From positions 1-7,102 of the forward strand of contig CAJLFU010000069.1 of assembly GCA_905205995.1 (NCBI GenBank): 7,102 bases of DNA, written 5' to 3'. The position numbers and the translations under genes were made by a program. The stretch comes from an uncultured Haemophilus sp. Lineage in GTDB: Bacteria; Pseudomonadota; Gammaproteobacteria; Enterobacterales; Pasteurellaceae. The notes beneath the pieces are model-generated. The model searched no databases, was not told the origin of the DNA, and was given only the letters and a program-made list of their open reading frames with translations. The number at the start of each line of letters is the position of its first letter. Position 1 is the stretch's first letter. Positions 4,640 through 7,102 of this stretch are shown piece by piece.

Positions 4640-7096
4640 ATGTCTGGCATCGTAAGTACTTATCGTAAATTATTAGAATTACCGCTTTCGGTTTTAGTAA
4701 AAAATAATCCTATTCCCGCTCAACCCATCGAAGAGCTTCAACTCAATATCAATCAACCTATTCTTTATGTTTTACCTTATACCTCTCAAACTGACTTCGT
4801 GATTTTCCGTCGTAACTGTTTGAGTGTAGGTTTACCTGATCCAGCTGAAAAGAATGTGATTGATGGCATAGCATTACCACGTTATGTCTATTTAGACGAA
4901 GGTCGCCGCTTTTTTAAATCAAAAGGCGCAAAAGATGAAACTGCTAAAGTCTTCAATAAATACTTAGAACTGCACCGTGATGTAGCTGATTTAGATGTAC
5001 AACTCATTCCTGTTTCTGTGCTTTGGGGACGTTCACCAGGTAAGGAAGATAAAGCAAGCTTACCAAATCTGCGTTTATTGAATGGCATTCAAAAAACCTT
5101 TGCGGCAATTTGGTTTGGACGTGATACTTTTGTGCGTTTTTCTCAAGCGCTTTCCTTGCGTTACATGGTAAATGAGCACGGTTCAGATGAAAAAATTGCG
5201 CAAAAACTGGCTCGCGTGGCTAAAATGCACTTTGCTAAACAACGTATTTCCGCGACCGGGCCTCGTTTGCCAAACCGCGAAGCGATGTTTAATAAACTAT
5301 TAAATTCCCAAGCAATCCAAAATGCCATTGAAGATGAGGCAAAATCAAAAAATATTAGCCGCGATAAAGCTTACGCTGAAGCCGAAAAAATTCTTCATGA
5401 AATTGCAGCGAATGTAAGCCATTCCAGCCTTCGTGCGGCGGATCGTTTCTTGCGCTGGTTATGGAATAAACTGTATTCCGGTATTGATGTACAAAATGCG
5501 GACCGTGTGCGTAAACTTGCGCTAGAAGGCCATGAGATTGTTTATGTACCTTGTCACCGTAGTCACATTGACTATTTATTACTTTCTTATGTGCTCTATC
5601 ACCAAGGCCTTGTACCGCCACATATTGCAGCAGGGATCAACTTAAACTTCTGGCCAGCGGGTCCTTTATTCCGTAGCTGGGGAGCATTCTTTATTCGCCG
5701 TACGTTTAAAGGTAACCGCCTTTACTCTGCAATTTTCCGTGAATATTTAGGGGAATTATTCCACCGTGGCTATTCTGTCGAATACTTCATTGAAGGTGGC
5801 CGTTCTCGTACAGGTCGCTTGCTTGCACCGAAAACTGGTATGATGTCGATGACGCTACAAGCACTTCAACATAACCAAACGCGTCCAATTTCTGTGGTGC
5901 CCGTGTATATCGGTTATGAGCACGTATTAGAAGTAGATACTTACGCAAAAGAATTACGTGGCGCCGCGAAAGAAAAAGAAAATGCTGGCTTAGTTTTACG
6001 TGTGATTAAGAAATTACGTAATTTAGGTCAAGGCTTTGTAAATTTCGGTGAGCCAATCACGCTTTCTAATTACCTCAATCACCATTATCCAGAATGGAAA
6101 GAACAACATCATGAAGATAAACCACACTGGTTTAACCATGCAGTTGGATCTATTTCTAATCAAGTGATGGTGAATATTAATAAAGCTGCAGCCGTCAATG
6201 CGATGAATTTAGTGGGGACCGCTCTACTCTCTTCTCGTCAACGTGCGCTTTCTCATGAGCAGCTATTAGAACAACTCTCTAGTTATCAAGAAATGTTAAA
6301 GAATGTACCGTATTCTACTGATGTGGTACTGCCAACTGATACACCAAAAGCGATGCTTGATCATGTATTAAGCTTAGATCGTGTTGGCGTGTTAGTTGAA
6401 AAAGATAACTTTGGGGAAATTATTCGTTTAGAACGTAATTCTGCTGTTCTCATGACGTATTACCGCAATAATATTCAACACTTATTTGTGTTGCCTTCTC
6501 TTGTTGCGAGTATCGTTTTACATTATGAAGCTATCCAAAAAGATTTATTATTGGATGCGGTACGTAAAATTTATCCATTCTTAAAAGGCGAACTCTTCCT
6601 TCATTTCACTGAAGAAGAATTGGATACACAAATTAAAGCCATTATTGATGAATTCGCGCGTCAAGAAGTTATCCAAGCTAATGATAATTTCTTGTCTATC
6701 CACCGCTCTAAAGTTCGTATTTTACAACTTTGGTCTGCGGGTATGCGTGAAATCTTACAACGCTACTATATTACAGTAAGCATTTTACGTAGAGATCCTG
6801 AAATTGCCCGTGGTTTACTAGAAAAAGAAAGCCAATTGGTGGCTCAGCGTCTTTCAGTATTACATGGTATTAATGCGCCAGAATTCTTTGATAAAGCGGT
6901 ATTCTCTGCCTTCATTGCTCACTTGAAAGAAGAAGGTTACTTCGATGATGACAAAGAAAAATTACACGAGCTAGCAACAATCTTAGAGCATTTGATTTCT
7001 AGCGAGATTTGCTTAACGATCAACGGTGCTGCAGATAAAGCAGATGAAGTTGAGATTGAAGTAGAAGAAGAGGATAAATCAAATAAAGATGAATAA
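4640..7096 (+). CDS. plsB: Glycerol-3-phosphate 1-O-acyltransferase PlsB
   Basis: 818 aa (E. coli 807). This inner-membrane enzyme transfers an acyl chain from acyl-CoA or acyl-ACP to position 1 of sn-glycerol 3-phosphate, the first step of phospholipid synthesis. All acyltransferase blocks are intact and fall at the E. coli positions: His306 and Asp311 (HRSHID), Arg354 (GAFFIRR), Glu385 and Gly386 (FIEGGRSRTGR) and Pro421 (VVPVYIGYEH). The C-terminal part keeps long family matches such as NVPYSTD and KESQLVAQRLSVLHGINAP. The tail (about residues 795-818) is strikingly acidic, rich in Glu and Asp. The start is ATG 4640 because MSGIVSTYRKLLELPLS aligns with E. coli MSGWPRIYYKLLNLPLS, the numbering of active residues then agrees, and AAGAGA (4625-4630) precedes it. 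An in-frame ATG at 4613 lacks a ribosome binding site and would add nine residues. Confidence 0.97.
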   Translation: MSGIVSTYRKLLELPLSVLVKNNPIPAQPIEELQLNINQPILYVLPYTSQTDFVIFRRNCLSVGLPDPAEKNVIDGIALPRYVYLDEGRRFFKSKGAKDETAKVFNKYLELHRDVADLDVQLIPVSVLWGRSPGKEDKASLPNLRLLNGIQKTFAAIWFGRDTFVRFSQALSLRYMVNEHGSDEKIAQKLARVAKMHFAKQRISATGPRLPNREAMFNKLLNSQAIQNAIEDEAKSKNISRDKAYAEAEKILHEIAANVSHSSLRAADRFLRWLWNKLYSGIDVQNADRVRKLALEGHEIVYVPCHRSHIDYLLLSYVLYHQGLVPPHIAAGINLNFWPAGPLFRSWGAFFIRRTFKGNRLYSAIFREYLGELFHRGYSVEYFIEGGRSRTGRLLAPKTGMMSMTLQALQHNQTRPISVVPVYIGYEHVLEVDTYAKELRGAAKEKENAGLVLRVIKKLRNLGQGFVNFGEPITLSNYLNHHYPEWKEQHHEDKPHWFNHAVGSISNQVMVNINKAAAVNAMNLVGTALLSSRQRALSHEQLLEQLSSYQEMLKNVPYSTDVVLPTDTPKAMLDHVLSLDRVGVLVEKDNFGEIIRLERNSAVLMTYYRNNIQHLFVLPSLVASIVLHYEAIQKDLLLDAVRKIYPFLKGELFLHFTEEELDTQIKAIIDEFARQEVIQANDNFLSIHRSKVRILQLWSAGMREILQRYYITVSILRRDPEIARGLLEKESQLVAQRLSVLHGINAPEFFDKAVFSAFIAHLKEEGYFDDDKEKLHELATILEHLISSEICLTINGAADKADEVEIEVEEEDKSNKDE

Positions 7097-7102
7097 TCTT
7101 TA

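Noticed and set aside
1..7102. A hidden mobile element, defence system, CRISPR array, riboswitch or RNA gene
   Set aside because: All genes are intact core functions, gaps are short, and I saw no transposase ends, tandem spacer repeats, tRNA-like folds or conserved riboswitch cores.

Overview
This window looks like ordinary chromosomal housekeeping DNA from a Pasteurellaceae species of the Haemophilus / Aggregatibacter / Pasteurella type. Five perfect copies of the 9-base DNA uptake signal AAGTGCGGT lie in it, all between genes, mostly with the usual flanking AAA / TCAA. The proteins closely resemble those remembered for H. influenzae and E. coli. I favour a Haemophilus species such as H. parainfluenzae, but cannot settle the species from the sequence alone.

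Layout. Positions 1-94 hold a GC-rich palindrome and an uptake signal. djlA (95-961, +), a membrane-anchored DnaK co-chaperone, overlaps the GTG start of dusC (961-1893, +), a tRNA dihydrouridine synthase, by one base, so the two form a coupled unit. A lone alpha-carbonic anhydrase gene follows (2046-2798, +); its signal sequence ends in a plausible lipobox. A strong, symmetrical hairpin (2801-2832) ends this gene and, on the other strand, dapF (2849-3673, -), diaminopimelate epimerase. dapF has its own near-consensus promoter. Upstream of it lies an inverted pair of uptake signals at the 3' end of lexA (3795-4421, -), the SOS repressor. lexA is preceded by two tandem SOS boxes, as expected for autoregulation. 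The divergent gene plsB (4640-7096, +), glycerol-3-phosphate acyltransferase, fills the rest of the window and ends six bases before its edge.

How the genes relate. They do not form one pathway. djlA-dusC concerns protein folding and tRNA modification, the carbonic anhydrase concerns CO2/bicarbonate in the periplasm or at the outer membrane, dapF feeds peptidoglycan and lysine synthesis, lexA runs the DNA damage response, and plsB starts phospholipid synthesis. plsB-lexA-dapF is a conserved Haemophilus block; its adjacency to djlA-dusC and the carbonic anhydrase looks like a lineage-specific junction.

I found no phage, IS, CRISPR, toxin-antitoxin or defence genes, no RNA gene, and nothing I would call an undescribed system. 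The more useful points are the regulatory architecture (paired SOS boxes, promoters that decide start codons, uptake-signal hairpin) and the possible lipoprotein carbonic anhydrase. Every stretch without a gene is shorter than about 220 bases.
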